Shown here piece by piece: positions 8,992-18,337 of a stretch of 64,000 bases of DNA. Both the position numbers and the translations under genes were made by a program. The stretch's first letter is position 1. Every line of letters begins with the position of its first letter. The DNA comes from Silvania confinis (GTDB lineage Bacteria > Pseudomonadota > Gammaproteobacteria > Enterobacterales > Enterobacteriaceae): NCBI RefSeq assembly GCF_025564085.1, contig NZ_JAMGZJ010000062.1, positions 23,466 through 87,465 on the forward strand, read 5' to 3'. The notes beneath the pieces are model-generated. The model was not told where the DNA came from and searched no databases. It saw only the letters and a list, made by a program, of their open reading frames with translations.

Positions 8992-9608
8992 CGCGACAAA
9001 ATGAGATGAATGCCGAAGCCGGCGAACAATGCGCCGGCAACGCCGTCAATCCACTTCGCCAGCCGCTGATAACCGCGGCGCATCGACGGTAAGGCAAACA
9101 GGCTCGCCACCACCGTGAACCAGGCGAAAGTTTCCAGCACGATCAGCAGGAAAATCCCCCAGCGTGCACCGACGCCCACGCTGTCGCCAACGAACAGCGA
9201 GAAGACCGAACCGAAATAGATAATCGCTTTGGGATTGGCCAGGTTGGTCAGCAGCCCTTTGACAAAGCTCCGTCCGCCCGACGCCAGCTCCATTTTCGGT
9301 TCAGGTGCTGCAGCGTCCTCTTTCTTTAGCGCGCCGCGCAGCATCTGGTAACCCATCCAGCACAGATACAGACCGCCACCGACCATAATGATGGTGTGCA
9401 GCCAGGCCATTTTTTCGAGGATCAGGTTCAGGCCCAATAGCGCAACCGCCGCCCACACCAGCACGCCGAGCGTAATGCCCAGCACACCCATCATTGCCTC
9501 TTTGCGGGAACGGCTCACCGCCGTTTGCGAGACGAAGAAAAAGTCGGGGCCGGGGCTCATCAGCGCGACAAGATGCACCAGCGCCACAGTCAGAAACAGG
9601 GTTAACAT
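8988..9608 (-). CDS. rhtC: Threonine efflux protein
   Basis: RhtC (206 residues) is the threonine exporter of the RhtB family, an inner-membrane protein with about six segments. The family motif [11 protein letters not shown] is near residue 17 and [18 protein letters not shown] sits centrally. It lies downstream of recQ on the same strand, in the conserved recQ-rhtC order, and is convergent with rhtB. The two paralogues share fold but differ in sequence, as in E. coli. Confidence 0.96.
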   Translation of the reverse strand: MLTLFLTVALVHLVALMSPGPDFFFVSQTAVSRSRKEAMMGVLGITLGVLVWAAVALLGLNLILEKMAWLHTIIMVGGGLYLCWMGYQMLRGALKKEDAAAPEPKMELASGGRSFVKGLLTNLANPKAIIYFGSVFSLFVGDSVGVGARWGIFLLIVLETFAWFTVVASLFALPSMRRGYQRLAKWIDGVAGALFAGFGIHLILSR

Positions 9609-9669
9609 AATTAACTCGCGGGGGAATAGTTCAGTGAGTGATCATCCTGGCACTTTTTCGCCCGGCTGA

Positions 9670-11499
9670 CTACTCCTCATCATCGCCGTCGGCATGGGAA
9701 CGAATCAGCGCCATGAACTCTTTGCCAAAGCGCTCCAGCTTGCGCGTGCCGACGCCATTGACGCTGAGCATTTCGCTGGCGCTGAGCGGCATCTGCTCGG
9801 CCATTTCAATCAGCGTAGCATCGTTAAACACCACATACGGCGGGATGTTCTCTTCGTCGGCGATAGCTTTGCGCAGCTTACGCAGTTTGGCGAACAGCTT
9901 GCGGTCGTAGTTGCCGCCGTAGGATTTCTGCATCACGCGCGGCTTAAGGGCCACCACGCGCGGTACGGCAAGCTGCAGCTCCACCACGCCGCGCAGCACC
10001 GGGCGGGATGCTTCCGTCAACTGCAGCGCGGAATGCTGGGCAATGTTTTGCGTCGCAAACCCGAGGTGAATAAGCTGGCGAATAATGCTGACCCAGTGTT
10101 CGTGGCTGTTCTCTTTGCCAATCCCGTATACCGGCAGTTTATCGTGGCCCATCTCGCGGATGCGCTGGTTGTTCGCCCCGCGCAGCACTTCTACCACATA
10201 GCCCATCCCAAAGCGCTGATTGACACGTCCGATGGTGGACAGCGCTTTACGCGCGTCCATCAGACCATCGTACTGTTTGGGCGGATCGAGACAGATATCG
10301 CAGTTGCCGCACGACGCCTGGCGACCTTCGCCAAAGTAGTTGAGCAGCACCAAACGACGGCAGGTTTGCGCCTCGGCAAAGGCACCCATCGCATTGAGCT
10401 TGTGGCGCTCAATATCCAGCAGCGCCCCGGCGGGTTTCTCTTCCAGACAGCGACGCAGCCAGGCCATATCGGCCGGATCGTAAAACAGCATCGCCTCTGC
10501 CGGCAGGCCGTCACGCCCGGCACGGCCCGTCTCCTGATAGTAGGATTCGATATTGCGCGGAATGTCAAAATGCACCACAAAGCGCACGTTCGGTTTGTTG
10601 ATGCCCATGCCAAAGGCAACGGTCGCCACCACAATTTGCAGGTCATCGCGCTGGAACTTCTCCTGCACGTCGGCGCGGATGTGGTTTTCCAGCCCGGCAT
10701 GGTAAGCCGCGGCGCTAAACCCCCGGCTTTGCAGACGGGCGGCGGTGTCTTCTACTTTTGCCCGGCTGTTACAGTAAATAATGCCCGACTTGCCGCGCTG
10801 CTCCTGCACGTAGCGCAGCAGCTGATCCAGCGGCTTAAACTTTTCCATCAGCATGTAGCGGATATTCGGGCGATCGAAGCTGCTGACCTGAATCAGCGGA
10901 TCGTCGAGCCCCAGCAGGCGTGCGATATCCAGTCGGGTAGTGTCATCGGCAGTGGCGGTAAGCGCCATGAACGGCACCGCCGGGAAACGCTGACGCAGCT
11001 GGCCGAGGGCGGCATATTCCGGGCGGAAATCATGCCCCCACTGAGAGATACAGTGGGCTTCGTCCACCGCCACCAGCACCGGATTCCAGTGGGTCAGATG
11101 CTCAAGGAAGTTATCCAGCATCAGGCGTTCCGGTGCGATGTACAGCAGGCGGATCTGCCCGGTACGGCAACCGGCCATGACTTCCTGCTGCTGCTCACGG
11201 GTTTGGGTCGAGTTCAGGCAGGCCGCCGCCACGCCGTTGGCCAGCAGCTGGTCGACCTGATCTTTCATCAACGAGATCAGCGGCGATACCACGATGGTCA
11301 GGCCATTCAGTACCAGCGCAGGCACCTGATAGCATAAGGATTTGCCACCGCCGGTCGGCATCACCACCAGGCAGTCGCGGCCGGTCAGGGCAGCATTAAT
11401 GATGGTTTCCTGGCCCGGGCGAAACTGCTGGTAGCCAAAGGTTTCATGTAAAACCTGTTTAGCCAGCAACTCCTGATTCATAACGTCCGCCTGCACCAC
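9670..11499 (-). CDS. recQ: ATP-dependent DNA helicase RecQ
   Basis: RecQ is a 3'-5' superfamily 2 helicase of the RecF recombination pathway. Visible in order are Walker A TGGGKSLC, the DEAH box with [17 protein letters not shown], helicase motif [12 protein letters not shown], the RecQ zinc site ([13 protein letters not shown] and CGNCDIC), a winged-helix region and a C-terminal HRDC domain. I place the start at the GTG at 11499 (609 residues, the usual length), preceded by a GGGG ribosome site; GTG at 11496 and ATG at 11481 are alternatives. A longer in-frame start at 11562 would run through the pldA terminator and is unlikely. Confidence 0.95.
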   Translation of the reverse strand: MVQADVMNQELLAKQVLHETFGYQQFRPGQETIINAALTGRDCLVVMPTGGGKSLCYQVPALVLNGLTIVVSPLISLMKDQVDQLLANGVAAACLNSTQTREQQQEVMAGCRTGQIRLLYIAPERLMLDNFLEHLTHWNPVLVAVDEAHCISQWGHDFRPEYAALGQLRQRFPAVPFMALTATADDTTRLDIARLLGLDDPLIQVSSFDRPNIRYMLMEKFKPLDQLLRYVQEQRGKSGIIYCNSRAKVEDTAARLQSRGFSAAAYHAGLENHIRADVQEKFQRDDLQIVVATVAFGMGINKPNVRFVVHFDIPRNIESYYQETGRAGRDGLPAEAMLFYDPADMAWLRRCLEEKPAGALLDIERHKLNAMGAFAEAQTCRRLVLLNYFGEGRQASCGNCDICLDPPKQYDGLMDARKALSTIGRVNQRFGMGYVVEVLRGANNQRIREMGHDKLPVYGIGKENSHEHWVSIIRQLIHLGFATQNIAQHSALQLTEASRPVLRGVVELQLAVPRVVALKPRVMQKSYGGNYDRKLFAKLRKLRKAIADEENIPPYVVFNDATLIEMAEQMPLSASEMLSVNGVGTRKLERFGKEFMALIRSHADGDDEE

Positions 11500-11516
11500 A
11501 TCAACCCCATTTGCCG

Positions 11517-11547
11517 AAATAAAAACAGGCGCTATTTTCAGCGCCTG
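11517..11547 (-). terminator. Intrinsic terminator after pldA
   Basis: On the minus strand, CAGGCGC and GCGCCTG form a seven-pair stem with an eight-base loop, followed by TTTTTATTT. It lies between pldA and recQ and supports the downstream start chosen for recQ. Confidence 0.8.
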
Positions 11548-11589
11548 CGAGAGAAACTTCAACGTTTAAGACAAAAACATTCGAGGACG

Positions 11590-12459
11590 CTAGAAAAGAT
11601 CGTTCAGCATCACGCCCACGCCGACGCGCGTCTGGTTGAAATTGTAATCAATCAGCGACTCGCCATAGCCGCTGTAGACCTGCGTATACAGGCGAACATG
11701 GCGGGTCAGCGGATAGCTCACCCCCACTTCTGCTCCGCCGTAGCCGCTGTTCCAGTTGTACTGGCCTTTCACGCTGAGTACCGCTTCGCCCAGTTGATAG
11801 CCAACCCGCAGCTGGTAGTAGCCCATGTATTTGGTGATATCCGGGTTATCGTCGGTATTACCAATCACATACCAGGGTTTGACCTCGACCAGCCAGTTAT
11901 TGTTTTGCGCCATCAGGCGAGTATAGAGGCGGTTCCAGCTGCGCGAGGTGGGATCGGAACGGCCGTTGGACTGGTGGTTATAGCCAAATTCCACGTCCCG
12001 CAACGTCCAACCGCCCAGCGAGTAGTCGGTGGCGAAGCCGAGGAACAGCTGGGGTTCATAGTTAGTTTCACGAAACGGCGAGGACTCATCGCTGTTGGAC
12101 AACTGCCACCACGACCGTTGCGTGTACGAGCCACCCAGCAGTGAGTTGGGCCCGAGGATCCCGCGCCACAGCGGGAAAGCGAGACTCAGCTGAAATTTCA
12201 CCTCATCTTTACGCGCATTGTCGACCCAGTCATAGGTGCTGATCGCCTCTTTATTGAGATCGCTGGTGGCGGTGTAGATCAGGTAGTTGCTGTCATAGGG
12301 ATAGAGCGTGAACGGGTTGTCATACTCTTTCAGCAGGTTGGCGATGATGCTCCCGCGCACAGCTGGGATATCACTGGCCTCCACATTTTTCGCGTCCTGC
12401 GCAAAGGTGACAGACGGCAGCGCAGCCGCTGCCAGGAACCAGGCCAGATACGTCCGCAT
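11590..12459 (-). CDS. pldA: Outer membrane phospholipase A (OMPLA)
   Basis: PldA (289 residues) is a calcium-dependent outer-membrane beta-barrel phospholipase active as a dimer when membrane asymmetry is disturbed. The N-terminus is a signal peptide (MRTYLAWFLAAAALPSVTFA, cleavage before QDAKN). The catalytic motif YNHQSNGRSDPTSRSWNR holds the active-site histidine and serine, and many alternating hydrophobic strands end in the aromatic-rich C-terminus VGVMLNDLF, with the terminal Phe typical of OMPs. It ends at an intrinsic terminator before recQ. Confidence 0.97.
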   Translation of the reverse strand: MRTYLAWFLAAAALPSVTFAQDAKNVEASDIPAVRGSIIANLLKEYDNPFTLYPYDSNYLIYTATSDLNKEAISTYDWVDNARKDEVKFQLSLAFPLWRGILGPNSLLGGSYTQRSWWQLSNSDESSPFRETNYEPQLFLGFATDYSLGGWTLRDVEFGYNHQSNGRSDPTSRSWNRLYTRLMAQNNNWLVEVKPWYVIGNTDDNPDITKYMGYYQLRVGYQLGEAVLSVKGQYNWNSGYGGAEVGVSYPLTRHVRLYTQVYSGYGESLIDYNFNQTRVGVGVMLNDLF

Positions 12460-12547
12460 CGGGGGTGCTCTCCTGCAAGTGATTAAAAGAAGAATTATTT
12501 TGAATCAATTTAACATATTTGACGATTAGCGGCTTTACCGCTGCTCC

Positions 12548-12567
12548 TAATGTGGAAATTCACATTA
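12548..12567. promoter_or_regulatory. Palindrome in the pldA-yigI divergent promoter region
   Basis: TAATGTG and CACATTA form a perfect seven-base inverted repeat around six bases, 49 bases before yigI. It looks like an operator; the CRP spacing would need N8 between TGTG and CACA but here it is N6, so the binding protein is unknown. Confidence 0.3.
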
Positions 12568-12615
12568 ATGAGGAATAAAATCAACATCCTCTTAACAATA
12601 AGGATGTGACGTGCC

Positions 12616-13083
12616 ATGTCAGCCACGCTTACTGCCGAACAAGTGCTCAAGCTCGTCGGCGAGATCTTCGTCTACCACATGCCGTTCAACCGTGCGCTAG
12701 GCCTGGAGCTGGAGCGCTACGAGAAAGATTTCGCTCAGCTCAGTTTTAACAACCAGCCGATGATGGTCGGCAACTGGGCGCAAAGTATTCTTCATGGCGG
12801 GGTGATCGCCTCCGCGCTGGACGTTGCCGCCGGGCTGGTCTGCGTGGGCAGCACCCTGACGCGCCACGACACCATCAACGAAGATGAACTGCGTCAGCGC
12901 CTGTCGCGTATGGGTACTATCGATCTTCGCGTCGATTATCTGCGTCCCGGTCGCGGCAATCGCTTCACCGCCAGCAGCAGCCTGCTGCGCGCAGGTAACA
13001 AAGTGGCGGTGGCGCGCGTGGAACTGCATAACGAAGAGCAGGTTTACATCGCCAGCGCAACCGCCACTTATATGGTGGGTTGA
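12616..13083 (+). CDS. yigI: YigI, hotdog-fold acyl-CoA thioesterase family
   Basis: The 155-residue protein is a PaaI-type hotdog thioesterase. The helix motif [17 protein letters not shown] near residues 59-75 and the strand [12 protein letters not shown] are typical. E. coli YigI has been described as a long- and medium-chain acyl-CoA thioesterase. It is divergent from pldA and 51 bases ahead of rarD in the same orientation, so a yigI-rarD transcript is possible. Confidence 0.9.
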   Translation: MSATLTAEQVLKLVGEIFVYHMPFNRALGLELERYEKDFAQLSFNNQPMMVGNWAQSILHGGVIASALDVAAGLVCVGSTLTRHDTINEDELRQRLSRMGTIDLRVDYLRPGRGNRFTASSSLLRAGNKVAVARVELHNEEQVYIASATATYMVG

Positions 13084-13134
13084 GACGGTAAAATCGGGTA
13101 AAATTGCGTTACTTTTTTGTAACGGATTTTCCTG

Positions 13135-14031
13135 ATGGATGCTAAACAGACGCGGCAGGGCGTTTTACTCGCCCTCGCCGCCTATTTTATTTGGGGTATC
13201 GCACCGGCGTACTTCAAGCTGATTCACTATGTTCCCGCCGACGAAATCCTTACTCACCGCGTGATCTGGTCGTTTTTCTTTATGGTGGCGCTGATGAGCG
13301 TGAGCCGTCAGTGGTCAGGCGTGAAAACACTCCTGCAAACGCCGAAGAAAATCTTCCTGCTGGCCCTCTCTGCCGTCCTGATTGGCGGCAACTGGCTGCT
13401 GTTTATCTGGTCGGTTAATAACCATCACATGCTGGAAGCCAGCCTCGGCTACTTCATAAATCCGCTGGTGAATATTGTGCTGGGGATGTTGTTCCTCGGG
13501 GAGCGCTTCCGTCGGATGCAGTGGATGGCCGTCATTCTTGCCCTTTGCGGCGTGCTGGTTCAGCTCTGGACATTTGGCTCCCTGCCGGTCATCGCGCTGG
13601 GGCTGGCGTTTAGCTTTGCCTTCTACGGCCTGGTGCGTAAGAAAATCGCCGTGGAAGCGCAAACCGGGATGCTGTTTGAAACCCTGTGGCTGCTGCCGCT
13701 GGCCGCGATCTACCTGTTCGGTATTGCCGACAGCAGCACCAGCCATATGGGCAATAACCCGTGGACGCTGAACGTGATGCTGATGGCGGCCGGTGTCGTC
13801 ACCACCATCCCATTACTGTGCTTTACCGGTGCGGCGACGCGCCTGCGTCTCTCAACGCTGGGCTTCTTCCAGTACATCGGCCCGACGCTGATGTTCCTGC
13901 TGGCAGTGACGTTCTACGGCGAGGTGCCGGGTGCAGATAAAATGGTGACGTTTGCGTTTATCTGGGTCGCGCTGGCGGTGTTTGTTGCGGATGCGATTTA
14001 TACCCAACGCAGAGTACGTCGAGGATTGTAG
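13135..14031 (+). CDS. rarD: EamA-family permease RarD
   Basis: RarD (298 residues) has ten predicted membrane segments in two EamA repeats, beginning AKQTRQGVLLALAAYFIWGI. E. coli RarD was named for a link with chloramphenicol resistance; the physiological substrate is not established. Length and sequence match the family. It follows yigI by 51 bases and is convergent with corA, with a REP unit between them. Confidence 0.93.
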   Translation: MDAKQTRQGVLLALAAYFIWGIAPAYFKLIHYVPADEILTHRVIWSFFFMVALMSVSRQWSGVKTLLQTPKKIFLLALSAVLIGGNWLLFIWSVNNHHMLEASLGYFINPLVNIVLGMLFLGERFRRMQWMAVILALCGVLVQLWTFGSLPVIALGLAFSFAFYGLVRKKIAVEAQTGMLFETLWLLPLAAIYLFGIADSSTSHMGNNPWTLNVMLMAAGVVTTIPLLCFTGAATRLRLSTLGFFQYIGPTLMFLLAVTFYGEVPGADKMVTFAFIWVALAVFVADAIYTQRRVRRGL

Positions 14032-14038
14032 TGCCTTT

Positions 14039-14068
14039 GTAGGCCCGGTAAGCGTAGCGCCACCGGGC
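14039..14068. repeat. REP element between rarD and corA
   Basis: The unit GTAGGCCCGGTAAGCG plus CGCCACCGGGC lies between the convergent rarD and corA genes and is a typical REP/PU sequence; it may act as a 3' end structure for either message. Confidence 0.8.
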
Positions 14069-14075
14069 GCAACAA

Positions 14076-15026
14076 TCACAACCAGTTGCGGCGCTTAAAG
14101 TACAGATACGGCGCCAGCCCGGCGAGCACCATAAAGATAATCGCGCCCGGGTAGCCAAAGCTCCATCTTAGCTCCGGCATAAACTCAAAGTTCATCCCGT
14201 AGCTCGACGCTACCAGCGTCGGCGGCAGGAACACCACCGATACCACCGAGAAGATCTTGATGATGCGGTTCTGCTCGATGTTGATAAAGCCCATTGCCGC
14301 CTGCATCAGGAAGTTAACTTTCTGGAACAGAGATTCGTTGTGCGGCAGCAAGGATTCGATATCGCGCAGGATCTCACGCGCCTGCTCCAGCTGACCGCCC
14401 GGCAGTCGCGCCTTGCGCACCAGGAAGTTCAGCGCGCGCTGGGTATCCATCAGACACAAACGCACTTTCCAGCCGATATCTTCCAGCTCTGCCAGCGTCG
14501 AGAGCGCTGCGTCGTACTCATCGCCCTGATGCCCTTCCATGATCACCCGACTCAGCTTTTCCAGATCGCTGTAGATGTTTTCAATCTCATCCGCCAGCTG
14601 TTCGATTTTGGTTTCAAACAGGTCGAGCAGCAGCTCATAGGCATTACCGTCGACCATCGCCTGGCTACGAGCGCGCATACGATACAGACGGAACGCAGGC
14701 AGTTCGCGCTCGCGCAGAGTAAACAGGCGACCATCGCGGATGGTAAATGCGACGGTGGAGTTACCGGCGTGATCTTCCGCATCTTCGAAGAAGAAAAAGG
14801 AGTGAATGTGCAGACCGTCTTCGTCTTCGAAGAAACGGGCGGATGCCTCGATGTCTTCCAGTTCCGGGCGGGTTGCCAGGCTTTGTCCGAGCTCAGATTG
14901 TACGCGCAGGCGTTCGTCGTCATCCGGTTCGACCAGATCCACCCAAACGGCATCGATGAGGGGTTGTGACTCTTCAGCTTCAAGCCGAATCAGTCGGTTT
15001 TTTTCCAGTTGAAATGCGCTCAGCAT
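14076..15026 (-). CDS. corA: Magnesium/cobalt transporter CorA
   Basis: CorA (316 residues) is the pentameric Mg2+/Co2+/Ni2+ channel of the inner membrane. The long cytoplasmic funnel domain is followed by two C-terminal membrane helices; the selectivity motif [10 protein letters not shown] sits between them and the basic tail KRRNWL follows TM2. The start at 15026 ([11 protein letters not shown]) gives the standard length; the longer frame adds 16 unmatched residues. A long leader of about 300 bases precedes it and may carry a regulatory short ORF (15113-15157). E. coli yigF/yigG between rarD and corA are absent here. Confidence 0.96.
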   Translation of the reverse strand: MLSAFQLEKNRLIRLEAEESQPLIDAVWVDLVEPDDDERLRVQSELGQSLATRPELEDIEASARFFEDEDGLHIHSFFFFEDAEDHAGNSTVAFTIRDGRLFTLRERELPAFRLYRMRARSQAMVDGNAYELLLDLFETKIEQLADEIENIYSDLEKLSRVIMEGHQGDEYDAALSTLAELEDIGWKVRLCLMDTQRALNFLVRKARLPGGQLEQAREILRDIESLLPHNESLFQKVNFLMQAAMGFINIEQNRIIKIFSVVSVVFLPPTLVASSYGMNFEFMPELRWSFGYPGAIIFMVLAGLAPYLYFKRRNWL

Positions 15027-15380
15027 GACCGGGACTCCCAATGCAAAAAATATCGGACAGTTCGGTGGGCACACAGAAACAAATTGGGTTTCAGACCATT
15101 AAACAGCCTGACTCAGTGCGACGGGAAAAACAGATCGCTGGCAACCACGAAGGCCATCAGCGCAAGGAGATAGCCTTAGAAGTTGTTCCTGGATGACAGG
15201 AAATTGAGCCAGTATGTACTGGGTGTGTCCAAGGCGAATGTCCTCAAGCGTAATCGTGCGCGCATGTTACGCCAGCAGCAACGGCGGCGTCAACACGCAA
15301 CGGAACGCTGAAGAGCATTAAATGCCCTTCAACGTTTAAGCCTGGCATATTATGACAAAATAGTGATATTTTTCTGAAAG
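15027..15380. other. corA-uvrD intergenic region (354 bases)
   Basis: Apart from the candidate leader ORF at 15113-15157, it contains an imperfect hairpin at 15306-15334 (GAAGAGCAT-TAA-ATGCCCTTC core, one wobble) 47 bases downstream of uvrD, with no T-run following it. It could mark the uvrD 3' end or sit near the corA promoter. I see no further gene. Confidence 0.5.
15113..15157 (-). CDS. Candidate short leader ORF of corA (14 codons)
   Basis: In the corA leader an ATG-initiated frame encodes MAFVVASDLFFPSH and stops 86 bases before corA. The frame stays open upstream for six more hydrophobic codons (GYLLAL) after a TAA. The peptide reads like a conserved small hydrophobic product, and Salmonella corA has a translated leader ORF (corL) that controls Rho-dependent termination. 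There is no clear Shine-Dalgarno sequence before the ATG, so translation is uncertain, and I cannot confirm homology to corL. Confidence 0.3.
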   Translation of the reverse strand: MAFVVASDLFFPSH

Positions 15381-17543
15381 TTAAACTGTTTCCAGCCGCG
15401 CGTAAGCCGCCACCAGCCATTTGATCCCCTGCCCCTGGAACGCCACCTGCAGGCGGCTGTGCTCGCCGCTGCCTTCCAGATTCACAATGGTGCCTTCGCC
15501 AAATTTGGCATGACGAACGCGCTGGCCGAGCTTAAAGCCGGTATCGTTTTCTGAGATAGGCGTACCCAGCCGCTGATGGCTGACCGGACGGCTAATGCTG
15601 GCCCGCAGGCGCACCTCTTCGACGCAGGCTTCCGGCAATTCACCGACAAAACGCGACGGGCGATGGTAAACCTCTTTGCCGTACAGACGGCGCGTTTCGG
15701 CATAGGTCAGGGTCAGTTTTTGCATCGCACGGGTCACGCCCACGTACGCCAGCCGACGCTCCTCTTCCAGACGACCGCCTTCATCCAGCGACATCTGGCT
15801 CGGGAACATCCCCTCTTCCATGCCGACGATAAACACCTGCGGGAACTCCAACCCTTTGGCCGAGTGCAGGGTCATCAACTGAACCGCGTCCTGCCAGGTG
15901 TCGGCCTGCCCTTCGCCCGCTTCCAGCGCAGCGTGGGACAAGAACGCCTGCAGCGGCATCAGATCTTCTTCTTCGTCGTTGTAGCTGAACTGGCGCGTTG
16001 CCGTCACCAGCTCCTCTAAGTTCTCAATACGGGTCTGGCCTTTCTCGCCCTTCTCCTGCTCGTACATTATGCGCAAGCCGGAGTCTTTAATCACCCGGTC
16101 AGTCTGGACGTGCAGCGGCATGTCGGCCGTCTCCTGTGCCAGCGCTTCAATAAGCTCAAGGAAGCGCTGCAGCGCGCTGGCTGCGCGTCCGGCAAGGGCT
16201 TTCTCCTGCAGCAGCTCGCGGCAGGCCTGCCACAGGGTCAGTTGGCGCTCACGGGCTGCCTGGCGCACGACGTCGAGCGTGCGATCGCCGATTCCGCGGG
16301 TCGGCGTGTTAACCACGCGTTCAAACGCGGCATCATCGTTACGGTTGGCCATCAGGCGCAGATACGACAGCGCGTCTTTGATCTCCTGGCGTTCGAAGAA
16401 GCGCATTCCGCCATAAATGCGATACGGCATGCTCACCTGCAGCAGCGCCTCTTCCAGCACGCGCGACTGGGCATTGCTGCGGTACAGGATGGCGCACTGC
16501 TCAAGCGCGCCGCCGTTGTCCTGCCAGGTCTTGATGCGGTTTACCACAAAGCGGGCTTCATCCAGCTCGTTAAAAGCGCAGTACAAGGAGATGGGTTCGC
16601 CATCGACGCCGTCAGTCCACAGCTTTTTGCCCAGACGACCGCTGTTGTTTTCGATCAGGGCATTCGCCGCGCTGAGGATGTTGTTTGTCGAGCGGTAGTT
16701 TTGCTCCAGGCGGATGGTCTCAGCGCCCGGGAAATCATTCAGGAAACGCTGGATGTTCTCGACCTGCGCCCCGCGCCAGCCGTAGATGGACTGATCGTCG
16801 TCGCCGACGATCATCACCTTGCTGGAGTCGCCCGCCAGCAGGCGGATCCACGCGTACTGAATGTTGTTGGTATCCTGGAATTCGTCCACCAGGATATTGG
16901 TAAAACGTTCGCGGTAGTGCTGCAGAATATGCGGCTTGTTGAGCCACAGCTCGTGAGCGCGCAGCAGCAGTTCGGCAAAATCCACCAGCCCGGCACGATC
17001 GCAGGCTTCCTGATAGGCCTGATAGACCTTCTGCCAGGTCTGCTCAATCGGATTGCCAAAGCTCTGGATATGATGCGGGCGCAGCCCTTCGTCTTTCTGG
17101 CCGTTGATGTACCACATCGCCTGGCGCGGCGGCCACTGCTTCTCGTCGAGGTTCATGGCCTTGATCAGGCGCTTAAGCAGACGCAGCTGATCTTCGCTGT
17201 CGAGGATCTGGAAGTCCTGCGGCAGCCCGGCGTCCATATGGTGCGCGCGCAGCAGACGGTGTGCCAACCCGTGGAAGGTGCCCACCCACATGCCGCCCTG
17301 GCTGCTGCCCATCAATTGGGCGATACGGTGGCGCATCTCGGCCGCCGCTTTGTTGGTGAACGTGACCGCCATAATGGAGTACGGCGAGCAGTTTTCCACG
17401 CTCTGCAGCCACGCGATACGGTGTACCAGCACACGCGTCTTACCACTGCCTGCCCCTGCCAGTACCAGCATATTGGTTCGCGTCGCGGCAACCGCGTCAC
17501 GCTGTTTGTCATTAAGGCTGTCGAGCAGGTAAGAAACGTCCAT
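15381..17543 (-). CDS. uvrD: DNA helicase II
   Basis: UvrD (720 residues) is a 3'-5' SF1A helicase for nucleotide excision and mismatch repair and for removing RecA from DNA. Visible are Walker [11 protein letters not shown] (near residue 30), motif Ia FTNKAAAEM, motif II VDEFQDTN, motif [16 protein letters not shown], motif IV RLEQNYRST, motif V TLHSAKGLEFPQV and motif VI YVGVTRAM. The C-terminal part ends in a Tudor-like domain (GQRVRHAKFGEGTI). The start at 17543 (MDVSYLLDSLNDKQR) gives the family length; the ATG two codons upstream is the alternative. A LexA box and a leader hairpin lie just upstream. Confidence 0.97.
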   Translation of the reverse strand: MDVSYLLDSLNDKQRDAVAATRTNMLVLAGAGSGKTRVLVHRIAWLQSVENCSPYSIMAVTFTNKAAAEMRHRIAQLMGSSQGGMWVGTFHGLAHRLLRAHHMDAGLPQDFQILDSEDQLRLLKRLIKAMNLDEKQWPPRQAMWYINGQKDEGLRPHHIQSFGNPIEQTWQKVYQAYQEACDRAGLVDFAELLLRAHELWLNKPHILQHYRERFTNILVDEFQDTNNIQYAWIRLLAGDSSKVMIVGDDDQSIYGWRGAQVENIQRFLNDFPGAETIRLEQNYRSTNNILSAANALIENNSGRLGKKLWTDGVDGEPISLYCAFNELDEARFVVNRIKTWQDNGGALEQCAILYRSNAQSRVLEEALLQVSMPYRIYGGMRFFERQEIKDALSYLRLMANRNDDAAFERVVNTPTRGIGDRTLDVVRQAARERQLTLWQACRELLQEKALAGRAASALQRFLELIEALAQETADMPLHVQTDRVIKDSGLRIMYEQEKGEKGQTRIENLEELVTATRQFSYNDEEEDLMPLQAFLSHAALEAGEGQADTWQDAVQLMTLHSAKGLEFPQVFIVGMEEGMFPSQMSLDEGGRLEEERRLAYVGVTRAMQKLTLTYAETRRLYGKEVYHRPSRFVGELPEACVEEVRLRASISRPVSHQRLGTPISENDTGFKLGQRVRHAKFGEGTIVNLEGSGEHSRLQVAFQGQGIKWLVAAYARLETV

Positions 17544-17565
17544 TGGCACCGCCGCAAATAATTTG

Positions 17566-17588
17566 TCCGGCGGCCATAGGCCGCCGGA
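17566..17588 (-). terminator. uvrD leader hairpin (probable attenuator)
   Basis: TCCGGCGGCC and GGCCGCCGGA form a perfect ten-pair stem with a three-base loop, in the uvrD 5' leader between the LexA box and the start codon. The bases after it on the minus strand (CAAATTATTTG) are AT-rich but lack a long T-run. The uvrD gene of E. coli is reported to be controlled by LexA and by attenuation, which fits this arrangement. Confidence 0.6.
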
Positions 17589-17592
17589 TACA

Positions 17593-17608
17593 CTGTGAAT
17601 TTATACAG
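17593..17608. promoter_or_regulatory. LexA (SOS) box of uvrD
   Basis: CTG-N10-CAG with an AT-rich centre (CTGTATAAATTCACAG on the minus strand) matches the LexA consensus. It lies about 50 bases before uvrD, as expected for this SOS gene. Confidence 0.8.
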
Positions 17609-17620
17609 AACTACTGGTGA

Positions 17621-18337
17621 TTATATCAGCGTAGTGAGGGATGCCAACCGTGAAATTTCGATGTGTGGCAGCAGGCGGCTGTCGAGGGTCTGCATTAGAT
17701 CGGCGTTTTCAGGTTTGATCCAGCAGGCCTGCATGCCACAGCGGATCGCCCCGGCAACATCGGTGGTCAGATCATCGCCGACGTGCAGAATGTCACCCAG
17801 CGGCAGGCCGAGCTTATCGGCAGCCAGATGGTACATGTCGTTAAAGGGCTTGGAACGGCCGTGTGGACCCGCGCGCAGCACAAATTCAAAGTAGTCACCC
17901 AGGCCGAACAGCTCCGGCTGGGCGTTACCGTTGGTGATCGCCACCAGCGGCCACTTCGCGGCCAGTTTCGCCAGCGTGTCGTGGGTCTCCTGCGGCACAT
18001 CGATGCGGCTGCGCCAGGTGGCGAAGTGCGCCATGGACGCTTCTGCACCCAGCGCGGCCTCAGAGGCAGTCAGCCCGGCGTTCAGCATCGCCTGCTCCAC
18101 GGCACGACGCCGCCACTCGGTAACGTCGTGATAGATTTCCGGCTCGGTTTGCCGCAACGCCTGACGCAGACGGTGAAACTCTTTGTTCTCCAGCGCGTTT
18201 AACGCCGGATGGTAATTTTGCACAAAGGCCAGCGCTTCCCGCTCGGTACGCAGGATCACTTCGCGATTGTCGTAAAGGGTGTCATCAAGGTCGAACGTCA
18301 GTGCGGATATTTGGCCTAATGGACGATAAAAACGCAT
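17621..18337 (-). CDS. yigB: HAD phosphatase YigB (riboflavin pathway, FMN/ribitylaminouracil phosphate)
   Basis: The 238-residue HAD protein has motif [13 protein letters not shown] near residue 13, ITNGNAQ as motif II, KP in [11 protein letters not shown] as motif III, and [14 protein letters not shown] as motif IV. In E. coli YigB is one of the phosphatases acting on 5-amino-6-ribitylamino-uracil phosphate in riboflavin synthesis, and it also takes FMN. The start shares one base with the xerC stop region, continuing the dapF-yigA-xerC-yigB operon. Confidence 0.94.
   Translation of the reverse strand: MRFYRPLGQISALTFDLDDTLYDNREVILRTEREALAFVQNYHPALNALENKEFHRLRQALRQTEPEIYHDVTEWRRRAVEQAMLNAGLTASEAALGAEASMAHFATWRSRIDVPQETHDTLAKLAAKWPLVAITNGNAQPELFGLGDYFEFVLRAGPHGRSKPFNDMYHLAADKLGLPLGDILHVGDDLTTDVAGAIRCGMQACWIKPENADLMQTLDSRLLPHIEISRLASLTTLI

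Noticed and set aside
9694..11337. 547-codon open frame antisense to recQ
   Set aside because: It mirrors the recQ codons on the other strand, has no recognisable domain or ribosome site, and its translation is His/Gln/Arg-rich as expected from antisense GC-rich DNA.
11557..15340. Shared 14-mer CTTCAACGTTTAAG at 11557 and 15327
   Set aside because: Several chance repeats of this length are expected in 64 kb searched on both strands; the contexts differ and nothing links them functionally.
16110..17561. 483-codon open frame antisense to uvrD
   Set aside because: It is a shadow of uvrD; the protein sequence has no family features and the opposite strand encodes a full-length helicase.
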